NCBI GenBank assembly: GCA_029266035.1
Contig: JAJUFH010000019.1
Coordinates: 1 to 60,535 of the forward strand
DNA from: Sinomicrobium sp.
Lineage (GTDB): Bacteria > Bacteroidota > Bacteroidia > Flavobacteriales > Flavobacteriaceae
Direction of reading: 5' to 3'
DNA length: 60,535 nucleotides
In this document: one piece after another, positions 17,680-25,054 of the stretch
Layout: each line of letters opens with the position of its first letter
How positions within the stretch are numbered: the first letter of the stretch is position 1
Notes under the pieces: model-generated
The model's input: the letters and a program-made list of their open reading frames with translations, nothing else
Databases searched by the model: none
What the model was told of the DNA's origin: nothing
Translations under genes and position numbers: made by a program

Positions 17680-18333
17680 TCATATCTTTTTTACGTAAAG
17701 ATTATTTGCGGTTAGCGACGACACATTGAGTTGTCCGCGAACCGTATCGATCAACACAGAGTTGTCAAATGGTTCTTTTGAAAGCACTCTCAATTCGTCT
17801 CCCAACGATATCCCAAGCCTGTCTAAGTATCGTAAAAACTCAGGAGAAGAATTCTCTACACCAACACACTTCCCCCTTTCGCCAGCTCTAAGCGTACCGA
17901 GAAATACTTTGGAAGAAGGCTGTATATTACCGTGTTTGTCAGGAATTGGATCTCCGTGAGGGTCAATCGAAGGACACCCCAGAAAAAGATCGAGCTCCTC
18001 TATTAATTTATCAGATTTTATATGCTCCAGTTGCTCGGCAACATCGTGTACCTCATCCCAGGAAAAATTGAGCTTCTCTACGAGAAACACCTCCCACAAT
18101 CGATGCCTACGTATCACATTTACCGCATAATATCTTCCTTCTTTCGTGAGCTTTGCCCCTCGATAAGGCTTGTATTTCACCAGTTTCTTCTCCGACAATT
18201 TCTTGATCATATCAGTAGCAGAAGAGGCTTTGGTCGCCATAGCTTCGGCCACAGCGTTAGTAGAAACCTCCCCCTGCACATCCTTGCCTAGATGATATAT
18301 AGCCTTTAGATAGTTTTCTTCAGATAAAGTCAT
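17680..18333 (-). CDS. DtxR/MntR-family metal-dependent transcriptional regulator
   Basis: A 217-residue regulator. The N-terminal winged helix (about 1-62) is followed by the dimerisation/metal domain (about 65-140) and a C-terminal SH3/FeoA-like domain (about 145-217). Metal ligand candidates are His77 and E100-x-x-E103-H104. Glu at the position of the DtxR Cys102 resembles MntR and suggests Mn2+ (or Fe2+) sensing, whereas the SH3 domain is DtxR-like. The frame is open back to a TTG at 18351, but ATG 18333 gives the standard MTLSEENYLKAIY start. A palindromic operator candidate lies upstream. It probably represses itself and the ZIP gene, and possibly feoAB. Confidence 0.92.
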   Translation of the reverse strand: MTLSEENYLKAIYHLGKDVQGEVSTNAVAEAMATKASSATDMIKKLSEKKLVKYKPYRGAKLTKEGRYYAVNVIRRHRLWEVFLVEKLNFSWDEVHDVAEQLEHIKSDKLIEELDLFLGCPSIDPHGDPIPDKHGNIQPSSKVFLGTLRAGERGKCVGVENSSPEFLRYLDRLGISLGDELRVLSKEPFDNSVLIDTVRGQLNVSSLTANNLYVKKI

Positions 18334-18348
18334 TGAGTTTTGTTTATG

Positions 18349-18356
18349 CAAAAATA
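18349..18356 (-). promoter_or_regulatory. -7 element TATTTTTG for dtxR-zip operon
   Basis: CAAAAATA on the plus strand reads TATTTTTG on the minus strand. It lies 15 bases upstream of the chosen ATG and includes the upstream TTG start, which supports the ATG at 18333. Confidence 0.55.
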
Positions 18357-18380
18357 CATTTTTATTTGGTTAAATATATT

Positions 18381-18396
18381 TTTAGTCTAAACTAAA
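18381..18396. promoter_or_regulatory. Candidate DtxR/MntR operator, inverted repeat TTTAGT-4-ACTAAA
   Basis: TTTAGTCTAAACTAAA has perfect 6-base arms (TTTAGT/ACTAAA). It resembles DtxR/MntR-family boxes such as TTTAGG...CCTAAA. It lies just upstream of the -33 position of the dtxR promoter, as expected for autoregulation. Assignment is by analogy only. Confidence 0.5.
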
Positions 18397-18511
18397 TTTT
18401 AAAATAAGAAAAAAAGAACACCAAACAGCCTACGGCAACCTTATTTTGGGATAGGCCAAAAACACTCAATCACTTCAAAGGGATGTTATAAGAAAGTGGT
18501 GAGGTAGAAGT

Positions 18512-18539
18512 TAGACGCGCAATCTACCTATTAGAAATA
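18512..18539 (-). terminator. Weak inverted repeat at the end of the prenyl synthase gene
   Basis: AGGTAGA/TCTACCT forms a 7-bp stem with a 14-base loop 3 bases past the stop codon on the minus strand. There is no T-run, so terminator function is doubtful. Confidence 0.3.
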
Positions 18540-18541
18540 CT

Positions 18542-19516
18542 CTAAACCGTTCGCGTCATCAGCGTGCTGCCAAAGTCCAACAGCATCTGTTTATTACTGT
18601 CTTCTACCTTGAGAGGTGAGATACAATCAAAGGCCTTCTGTGTATAAGACCGAATCTCATCGCGCACTATTTCGGGTATTCCACTCGACCTAAACAGGTC
18701 TTTTACAGTTCTGATTTTCTCGTCTGAATCGGCGGGATTTAGTTCGTAGAGATCTCTCAAAAGTTGAGCGTCTTCGCTGTCTAGCCTTTCAAGAGCTTTG
18801 ATATAGAGAAATGTCTTTTTATTCTCGGCGATATCGCCTCCTATTTTTTTTCCGAAAGTTTTCTCATCGCCAAAAGCGTCGAGGTAGTCGTCTTGTAACT
18901 GAAAGGCAATTCCGAGGTTTAATCCGTAATCGTACAAGGTTTCTGCCTCATCTGCACTAGCTCCGGCAATCAGAGCCCCCATTTTTAGGGCTGTCCCTAC
19001 CAAAACGGCCGTCTTATATGTAATCATAAGGAGATACTCTTCCAAACTTACCTCTGCTCTCATTTCAAAATCGACATCGTACTGCTGTCCTTCACACACC
19101 TCTGCAGCCATTTGGTTGAATGCCTTCAAGAGGGCGATCTGTAACTCAGCTGTATAGTTTTCAAACAACTTATAACTCATAATGAGCATAACATCTCCTG
19201 AAAGTATTCCTGTATTGACATCCCACTTCTCGTGAACGCAAGCTTGCCCCCTCCGCATAGAAGCACCGTCCATAATATCGTCGTGGACCAGAGTGAAATT
19301 GTGAAAAATTTCGACAGCCAGGGCCGCATTCAAAGCGTCTCGGTAATCCCCACCAAAAAAATCGGCTGCCATAAGCGTAAGTACAGGGCGAAGTCGCTTA
19401 CCTCCGAGATGCATGATATACGATACAGGGGCGTACAGTCCTTCCGGCTCTTTCTTAAAAGAATACGACTCTAAATACGCTAAAAATTTACTCTGATATT
19501 CGGGTACGGACAACAT
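18542..19516 (-). CDS. Polyprenyl (geranylgeranyl/farnesyl-type) diphosphate synthase
   Basis: A 324-residue all-helical trans-prenyltransferase. The first aspartate-rich motif DDIMD is at residues 79-83 and the second, DDYLD, at 209-213. Both coordinate Mg2+-diphosphate. GGKRLRP near residue 38 binds the isopentenyl diphosphate. It condenses isopentenyl diphosphate with allylic diphosphates to make precursors for menaquinone, carotenoids or undecaprenyl carriers. Chain length cannot be assigned by eye. The dxs gene for the MEP pathway is 5.5 kb away. No operon partner is seen. Confidence 0.92.
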   Translation of the reverse strand: MLSVPEYQSKFLAYLESYSFKKEPEGLYAPVSYIMHLGGKRLRPVLTLMAADFFGGDYRDALNAALAVEIFHNFTLVHDDIMDGASMRRGQACVHEKWDVNTGILSGDVMLIMSYKLFENYTAELQIALLKAFNQMAAEVCEGQQYDVDFEMRAEVSLEEYLLMITYKTAVLVGTALKMGALIAGASADEAETLYDYGLNLGIAFQLQDDYLDAFGDEKTFGKKIGGDIAENKKTFLYIKALERLDSEDAQLLRDLYELNPADSDEKIRTVKDLFRSSGIPEIVRDEIRSYTQKAFDCISPLKVEDSNKQMLLDFGSTLMTRTV

Positions 19517-19685
19517 GAAAAAGAAATTTTAGGCTAAAATACACCACCCCCCACAAAGTACAAAACAATTTGTGTCGCTACAGGCAAATACCTCAGTACT
19601 ATTCATTGCGCCACACCTGTTCTTTGATTGCAAAAAAGTTAAAGACAATACCACACTACCTTACCCCCTCCAGTACCCACAAAAA

Positions 19686-19712
19686 AAACCGCAGCCTTGT
19701 AGAGCGCGGTTT
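19686..19712 (-). terminator. Intrinsic terminator after the MORN-repeat gene
   Basis: AAACCGC/GCGGTTT stem with a 13-base loop. On the minus strand the stem runs into an A/T-rich tail with a T-run, 24 bases after the stop codon. Confidence 0.65.
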
Positions 19713-19735
19713 CTTTCTTTTCCTTATTGTATACA

Positions 19736-20092
19736 CTATTTTTTCAACACCAAGGGTCTTGCGTCGTTCCAAGCTACCACGTTGACAATCCTACTATCCT
19801 CAAAGGTAACTTCATTCAAGGTTTTATCGGACCAGAAAAACCATTTTCCGACCTTCTGTCCTTCGTCGTATTTTCCAGTAGCTACCTTCTTACCTTCAAT
19901 GTTGTATGATTGCCATTCTCCGTGAACTTTACCATCCTTAAAAAATCCTGTCTGGGCTATCTCACCATTATCGTGATAATAGGTAGCTTTTATCAAGTTC
20001 CCTTCCTTTTCAAACTTAGGCTTAATTTCAGCTTTCTGAGCAAAAACTCCTGCCGAAACCAACATCACCGCAAAAATCATTATCTTTTTCAT
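19736..20092 (-). CDS. Secreted MORN-repeat protein, YwqK-type
   Basis: A 118-residue protein with a clear signal peptide (MKKIMIFAVMLVSAGVFAQ). It then has three MORN-like repeats of the pattern YHDNGEIAQTGFFKDGKVHGEW / YNIEGKKVATGKY / GQKVGKWFFW. Databases often label such proteins 'toxin-antitoxin system YwqK family antitoxin'. No toxin gene is adjacent and the protein is exported, so that label is not supported here. Likely a periplasmic or surface beta-repeat protein of unknown role. A -7 element sits at 20135-20142. Confidence 0.8.
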   Translation of the reverse strand: MKKIMIFAVMLVSAGVFAQKAEIKPKFEKEGNLIKATYYHDNGEIAQTGFFKDGKVHGEWQSYNIEGKKVATGKYDEGQKVGKWFFWSDKTLNEVTFEDSRIVNVVAWNDARPLVLKK

Positions 20093-20134
20093 AATACTAT
20101 ATCTTTTATATGATTATCTCTTGTGTTACCATTA

Positions 20135-20142
20135 CAAATGTA
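20135..20142 (-). promoter_or_regulatory. -7 element TACATTTG for the MORN-repeat gene
   Basis: CAAATGTA on the plus strand reads TACATTTG on the minus strand, 42 bases upstream of the ATG. Confidence 0.4.
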
Positions 20143-20255
20143 ATCTATATTTTACATTAAAAAAACATTTACATAACATTAAATTAACATTAACTCCATA
20201 AAACACTGATTTTAAAATATATATAATAATATTTTTTTGAGAATTCAATTAAGCA

Positions 20256-20284
20256 TTGGGAAAACATATATCTTCTTACCTTTG
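20256..20284 (+). promoter_or_regulatory. Promoter of aspS: -33 TTG and -7 TACCTTTG, spacing 18
   Basis: TTG at 20256-20258 and TACCTTTG at 20277-20284 match the Bacteroidota consensus closely. This leaves a leader of about 60 bases before the aspS ATG. Confidence 0.7.
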
Positions 20285-20349
20285 CATCCTGCGTAATTAT
20301 CTACGCGTATACACCTTAACAATAACGACATCAATATAATTGTAATACA

Positions 20350-22098
20350 ATGTACAGAAGCCACACCTGCGGAGAACTCCGCCATGCTCATATCAACCAG
20401 ACAGTCACTTTGGCCGGATGGGTACAGAAAGTAAGGGATAAAGGATTTATGATCTGGATAGATCTCCGCGACAGGTATGGTATTACTCAGCTCATCTTAG
20501 ACGAAGAAAGAACTCCCAAAGCTGTATTCGACTTGGCAAAAACACTGGGCAGAGAATTTGTGATACAGGTAGAAGGAACCGTTATTGAAAGAGAGTCTAA
20601 AAACAAAAATATCCCTACCGGAGATATCGAAATTATGGTCAGCGGACTCACCGTTCTCAACAGTGCCGATTTACCTCCCTTTACCATAGAAGATCAGACC
20701 GACGGCGGGGAAGACCTGCGAATGAAATACCGCTATCTCGACATCCGAAGAAACCCGGTAAAAGACAAGCTTATGTTCAGGCATCGGGTAGCTATGGAAG
20801 TGCGCAATTACCTATCTCAACAAGGTTTTATAGAAGTGGAAACCCCTTACCTTATAAAATCTACTCCCGAAGGTGCACGCGACTTTGTCGTTCCTTCCAG
20901 GATGAACGAAGGTCAGTTTTACGCGCTTCCACAATCGCCTCAAACTTTTAAGCAACTGCTCATGGTGGGCGGAATGGATCGGTATTTCCAAATCGTAAAG
21001 TGTTTTAGGGACGAAGACCTCAGAGCTGACAGGCAACCGGAGTTTACTCAGATAGACTGCGAAATGACCTTTGTAGAACAGGAAGATATACTCAATATCT
21101 TTGAAGCACTTACCAAGCATTTGCTCAAAACTATAAAGGGTGTAGAGGTAGATAACTTTCCCAGAATATCGTATGCCGAAGCCATGCAAAAATACGGCAA
21201 CGACAAACCCGACATTAGGTTTGGCATGGAGTTTGGCGAACTAAATACCTTGGCAAAAGGCAAAGGCTTTAACGTTTTTGATGCACAGGAGCTCATAGTC
21301 GGCATCGCTGTTCCCGGAGCAGCTGAATACACTCGAAAGCAAATCGACGCCCTTATCGACTGGGTAAAGCGCCCACAGATCGGAGCCAACGGACTGGTGT
21401 GGGTTAAATACAATACCGACGGCAGTTTTAAATCGTCTGTAGACAAGTTCTACAACTCAGACGACCTCTTTGCTTGGGCAGAAGCTACCGGATCCAAGCC
21501 GGGCGACCTGATACTCGTAATGGCGGGAGATGCTCACAAAACAAGAACGCAACTCAGCACAGTACGCATGGAGATGGCCGAACGTCTCGGACTTCGAAAA
21601 CCGGAAGAATTTGCCCCTCTTTGGGTAGTAGACTTCCCTCTGCTGGAATGGGATGAAGAAACTCAGCGCTACCACGCGATGCACCATCCTTTTACCTCGC
21701 CAAAACCTGAAGATATTCCGCTTTTAGAGACCGACCCGGGCAATGCCAGAGCCAATGCTTACGACCTTGTACTAAACGGAAACGAAATAGGAGGAGGCTC
21801 CATAAGAATTCACAATTCCGAGCTGCAGAGCAAAATGTTCAAACTGCTCGGTTTTACCCATGAACAGGCAGAAGCCCAATTTGGGTTCCTTATGAACGCC
21901 TTTAAATACGGTGCACCTCCTCATGCGGGAATCGCCTTTGGCTTCGACAGACTAGTTGCCATACTTGGAGGACAGGAAAGCATAAGAGACTTTATAGCCT
22001 TCCCGAAAAACAATTCCGGACGCGATGTGATGATTAATGCTCCCGCTCCCATAGACGACGAACAGCTAGAAGAACTAAAGTTGAAACTTAACCTCTGA
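20350..22098 (+). CDS. aspS: Aspartyl-tRNA synthetase
   Basis: A 582-residue class II aminoacyl-tRNA synthetase of bacterial type. It has an N-terminal OB-fold anticodon-binding domain (about 1-105, with [25 protein letters not shown]) and the catalytic core. Motif 2 is in [18 protein letters not shown] and motif 3 in [18 protein letters not shown] bacterial GAD insertion lies between them (about 280-420). It charges tRNA-Asp. Whether it is discriminating cannot be decided without checking for GatCAB elsewhere. It has a well-defined promoter. Confidence 0.98.
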   Translation: MYRSHTCGELRHAHINQTVTLAGWVQKVRDKGFMIWIDLRDRYGITQLILDEERTPKAVFDLAKTLGREFVIQVEGTVIERESKNKNIPTGDIEIMVSGLTVLNSADLPPFTIEDQTDGGEDLRMKYRYLDIRRNPVKDKLMFRHRVAMEVRNYLSQQGFIEVETPYLIKSTPEGARDFVVPSRMNEGQFYALPQSPQTFKQLLMVGGMDRYFQIVKCFRDEDLRADRQPEFTQIDCEMTFVEQEDILNIFEALTKHLLKTIKGVEVDNFPRISYAEAMQKYGNDKPDIRFGMEFGELNTLAKGKGFNVFDAQELIVGIAVPGAAEYTRKQIDALIDWVKRPQIGANGLVWVKYNTDGSFKSSVDKFYNSDDLFAWAEATGSKPGDLILVMAGDAHKTRTQLSTVRMEMAERLGLRKPEEFAPLWVVDFPLLEWDEETQRYHAMHHPFTSPKPEDIPLLETDPGNARANAYDLVLNGNEIGGGSIRIHNSELQSKMFKLLGFTHEQAEAQFGFLMNAFKYGAPPHAGIAFGFDRLVAILGGQESIRDFIAFPKNNSGRDVMINAPAPIDDEQLEELKLKLNL

Positions 22099-22118
22099 CT
22101 TCAACAAAAAAATGACTC

Positions 22119-22277
22119 ATGCAGTGCTATTCAGAAAATGCCGAAGGACAATGTAGAGGGTGTATATCACTGACAACGACATTTATCGTCGGAGACAAAA
22201 AGAAGAAAAAGAAAAAGTGCTGTAAAAAGTATAAAAAGAAAGGAAAAACACATTGTAAAGACTGTCCTAAATTGTAG
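22119..22277 (+). CDS. Lys/Cys-rich microprotein (52 residues), unknown
   Basis: An ATG-started open frame between aspS and the ClC channel gene. It contains the cysteine pairs C12-x-x-C15 and C46-x-x-C49, an adjacent CC at 34-35, and Cys3. A run of seven lysines precedes CC and more lysines follow it (KKYKKKGK). Such spacing could bind zinc or an iron-sulfur cluster, and the lysines could bind nucleic acid; both are inference. No promoter or ribosome site was recognised, though Bacteroidota often lack the latter. I do not recognise the family. The gap to the next ATG is 24 bases, so co-transcription with the channel is possible. Confidence 0.45.
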   Translation: MQCYSENAEGQCRGCISLTTTFIVGDKKKKKKKCCKKYKKKGKTHCKDCPKL

Positions 22278-22301
22278 TATATTTATACAAAAGGCTTAAG
22301 A

Positions 22302-24098
22302 ATGCCAAAACAGAAAAAAAACCTACTCACCAAATTCTTAATCTGGCGTGCTAAACATATTTCGCAACGCCAGTTTATCTTTATGCTGAGTATTCTGGTA
22401 GGGTTTACTTCGGGTTTGGGCGCGGTGGTATTAAAAAACTTCACACACCTCATACAATACCTCCTCGAAGGGACACTGGTACAATATTACCATCACGCTT
22501 TTTACTTTATTTTCCCCATAATTGGTCTTACCCTCACCTATCTCATCATTAAATACGTGATAAGACACCCGGTAAGTCACGGCATCCCCTCTACGCTTTA
22601 TGCCATATCCAAGCGAAAAGGAGTGATGAAACAGTTCCAAATGGTAGGGTCTATTTTAACGGCGCCTATCACTGTAGGTTTCGGTGGATCGGTAGGACTC
22701 GAAGGTCCCACAGTGGCCACCGGATCTGCGATAAGCTCTAATATTTCGCGATTGTTTCACCTCAACCAAGCCAACCGCACACTTTTGATAAGCTGTGCAG
22801 CGACAGGAGCTTTGGCATCCATATTCAAAGCACCAGTTGCCGCCATAGTCTTTGCCATTGAGGTATTTAGTTTAGACCTCACTCTGGCATCGCTACTCCC
22901 GCTGTTACTAGCGTCAATATCGGCTATCATCACTTCTTACTTCTTTTTTGGATCAGACAGTCTCTTACCCTTTCACATCACTGAGAATTTTGAAATTCGA
23001 GATGTGCCTTTTTTTATAGTCCTTGGAGCAATCTCCGGACTGGTGTCTATTTATTTTACAAAAGTTTATCACAGTACGCAAAGCCTCTTCGACCGTGTCA
23101 ACTCTCCTATTAAAAAGCTTATTATAGGAGGCGCCTGTATAGGAATACTACTATTTTTTATACCTCCGCTATACGGAGAGGGTTTTGACGTAATCAACAA
23201 TTTGATAAAAGGTGACCTGAGCAAAGCTCTAGACAATAACTTTTTCCAATTGAATGTAGATAATGTATGGGCTGTAATCCTTCTCCTCGCCGGACTGGTA
23301 TTTTTTAAGATTATTGCCTGCTCTCTTACTTTTGGTGCCGGCGGCGTAGGTGGAATCTTTGCTCCTACTCTTTTTATGGGAAGCATTATGGGGAATTGTA
23401 TAGCAAAGATTATCAACGCCTTGGGATTGGGAAATCAAGCCGTATCTGAGAGTAATTTTACGCTCGTAGGAATGGCCGGACTTATGGCAGGAGTACTCCA
23501 CGCCCCACTCACCGCTATCTTTCTCATCGCAGAACTCACCGGAGGATACGAGCTGTTTATCCCTCTTATGATTACCTCTGCCATGTCTTTTGCCATCACC
23601 AAATACTTTGTTTCCCACTCCGTATACACCATGGAGCTAGCGCGAAAGGGAGAACTCATCACCCACAATAAAGATCAGGCCATACTTACCCTTATGGATA
23701 TCGACAAAGTAGTAGAAACCAATTTTATCACCCTCTATCCCGACATGAACCTGGGAGAGATTGTTCACAATGCCGTGGTAAAATCGAACAGAAATATTTT
23801 CCCTGTACTCGACAAAGAAGACCATTCGTTGGCTGGTATACTGCTACTCGACGATATCAGACCTATTATGTTCGACCAATCACTCTACGAAGAGATATCG
23901 GTTTCGGATGTAATGAACCCACCTCCAGCCATCATCGACCTCGGAAAAGACAAGATGACAGAGGTGATGCAGAAATTTCAAGACAGCGGTGCTTGGAATC
24001 TACCGGTGATAAAAAACAACACTTATCAGGGATTTATCTCTAAATCAAAATTGCTCACGGCATATCGAAGAAAACTCATATCGTTTACTACCAGATAG
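22302..24098 (+). CDS. ClC-family chloride channel/transporter with C-terminal CBS pair
   Basis: A 598-residue protein. The ClC membrane domain spans about residues 20-440 and a CBS pair about 455-590. The gating glutamate is conserved (GLEGP, Glu134). The first selectivity motif, usually GSGIP, reads SHGIP (92-96), placing His93 where Ser normally coordinates the anion. The third motif appears as GGVGGIFAP. Loss of the Ser suggests a changed anion preference or a family-specific variation. It likely exchanges anions for protons or conducts anions at the inner membrane, gated by nucleotide binding to CBS. It may be co-transcribed with the microprotein upstream. Confidence 0.93.
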   Translation: MPKQKKNLLTKFLIWRAKHISQRQFIFMLSILVGFTSGLGAVVLKNFTHLIQYLLEGTLVQYYHHAFYFIFPIIGLTLTYLIIKYVIRHPVSHGIPSTLYAISKRKGVMKQFQMVGSILTAPITVGFGGSVGLEGPTVATGSAISSNISRLFHLNQANRTLLISCAATGALASIFKAPVAAIVFAIEVFSLDLTLASLLPLLLASISAIITSYFFFGSDSLLPFHITENFEIRDVPFFIVLGAISGLVSIYFTKVYHSTQSLFDRVNSPIKKLIIGGACIGILLFFIPPLYGEGFDVINNLIKGDLSKALDNNFFQLNVDNVWAVILLLAGLVFFKIIACSLTFGAGGVGGIFAPTLFMGSIMGNCIAKIINALGLGNQAVSESNFTLVGMAGLMAGVLHAPLTAIFLIAELTGGYELFIPLMITSAMSFAITKYFVSHSVYTMELARKGELITHNKDQAILTLMDIDKVVETNFITLYPDMNLGEIVHNAVVKSNRNIFPVLDKEDHSLAGILLLDDIRPIMFDQSLYEEISVSDVMNPPPAIIDLGKDKMTEVMQKFQDSGAWNLPVIKNNTYQGFISKSKLLTAYRRKLISFTTR

Positions 24099-24259
24099 GA
24101 AAAACCAAACAGAGTACATCGCACAACCATAACATACCTTCCAACAACGAAATCAGGCAAGGCTGCAACTGCTCATATCTAGATGTTCTGAAAATACTGA
24201 AAATCAATATTTTTTTCAATAAAAAACATTAATTTAACCTTTTGCATCCATATAAATCC

Positions 24260-24267
24260 TACATTTG
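24260..24267 (+). promoter_or_regulatory. -7 element TACATTTG for the cold shock gene
   Basis: TACATTTG fits TAnnTTTG, 29 bases before the ATG. A TTTTG tract lies about 15 bases upstream of it, a short but possible spacing. The rest of 24099-24259 is AT-rich and holds no gene I can support. Confidence 0.5.
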
Positions 24268-24296
24268 TTACTCAAATTTTATTTATAATTTTAATA

Positions 24297-24491
24297 ATGA
24301 CAGGAACAGTTAAATTTTTCAATGAATCAAAAGGTTACGGATTCATTACCAACGACGAGACAGGCAGAGACATCTTTGTACACGTAACCGGTTTAAAAGG
24401 TGTTGAGCTGAAAGACGGAGACAAAGTAGAATATGTAGAAGAAGAAGGAAGAAAAGGGATGGTTGCCGCACAAGTGCAGGTAATCGGATAA
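24297..24491 (+). CDS. csp: Cold shock domain protein
   Basis: A 64-residue single cold-shock domain. It has the start MTGTVKFFNE, RNP1 KGYGFI at residues 12-17 and RNP2 DIFVHV at 25-30, followed by the usual C-terminal strands ending AAQVQVIG. It binds single-stranded RNA/DNA and acts as an RNA chaperone in the cytoplasm. It is monocistronic, between its own promoter and an intrinsic terminator. Whether expression is cold-induced or constitutive cannot be told from the leader. Confidence 0.95.
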   Translation: MTGTVKFFNESKGYGFITNDETGRDIFVHVTGLKGVELKDGDKVEYVEEEGRKGMVAAQVQVIG

Positions 24492-24514
24492 TCTATATTT
24501 TATTTTGATTGACT

Positions 24515-24545
24515 AAAGGTGTTTGCCAAAGCAGACACCTTTTTT
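24515..24545 (+). terminator. Intrinsic terminator of the cold shock gene
   Basis: A 12-bp stem (one G-T pair) with loop CAAA, 24515-24526 against 24531-24542, then a T-run to 24545. Confidence 0.92.
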
Positions 24546-24563
24546 ATGCACGGCAAAATTTTA

Positions 24564-25013
24564 TTACCGTTTATTTCTCTTTTCTCTAAAAAACTGTTGA
24601 AGCAAACCGGCCGATTCAGCGGCCATCACACCTTCTTTCAGTACTGTTTTAGGATGAAGCGACGCTCCCATCGCGCGAAAGCCACGCTCTGTATCTGCCG
24701 CCGCAAAAACCACTCGCGATATCTGACTCCAATACAAGGCGCCAGCGCACATCTGACAAGGTTCCAAGGTCACGTATAGGGTACATCCCTTCAGGTATTT
24801 TCCCCCTATAAAATCTGATGCCGCAGTAATAGCCTGCATTTCGGCATGGGCAGTAACATCGGTAAGTGTTTCGGTGAGATTATGCCCTCTCGCAATAATT
24901 CTGTCGTCTATTACCACAACAGCTCCTACGGGTACCTCGCCTTTTTCACTGGCCACTTCTGCCTCCTGAAGTGCCTTTTTCATAAAATATTCATCGTCAA
25001 AAGTAGTCGTCAT
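24564..25013 (-). CDS. tadA: tRNA-specific adenosine deaminase
   Basis: A 149-residue cytidine-deaminase-fold enzyme that converts A34 to inosine in tRNA. The zinc ligands and catalytic Glu are in HAE (residues 56-58) and PCQMC (85-89). Length and the C-terminal helix (LLQQFFREKR) match TadA rather than guanine deaminase, which is the alternative. It is divergent from dxs across only 41 bases. Its -7 element ends 5 bases from the ATG, so the mRNA is probably leaderless. It converges on the cold shock gene. Confidence 0.93.
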   Translation of the reverse strand: MTTTFDDEYFMKKALQEAEVASEKGEVPVGAVVVIDDRIIARGHNLTETLTDVTAHAEMQAITAASDFIGGKYLKGCTLYVTLEPCQMCAGALYWSQISRVVFAAADTERGFRAMGASLHPKTVLKEGVMAAESAGLLQQFFREKRNKR

Positions 25014-25018
25014 ACCCG

Positions 25019-25026
25019 CAAAAATA
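25019..25026 (-). promoter_or_regulatory. -7 element TATTTTTG for tadA, 5 bases from the ATG
   Basis: CAAAAATA on the plus strand reads TATTTTTG on the minus strand. With initiation a few bases downstream, the transcript would start at or next to the ATG (25013). Confidence 0.55.
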
Positions 25027-25039
25027 CAAACGCTTCTCG

Positions 25040-25047
25040 TACTTTTG
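25040..25047 (+). promoter_or_regulatory. -7 element TACTTTTG for dxs, 7 bases from the ATG
   Basis: TACTTTTG fits TAnnTTTG and leaves 7 bases before ATG 25055. The mRNA is expected to be leaderless or nearly so. It shares the 41-base divergent region with the tadA element. Confidence 0.55.
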
Positions 25048-25054
25048 TATCACC

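Noticed and set aside
19736-20092. Antitoxin annotation for the YwqK-type protein
   Set aside because: It has a signal peptide and no toxin gene nearby; the label comes from database naming, not from evidence here.
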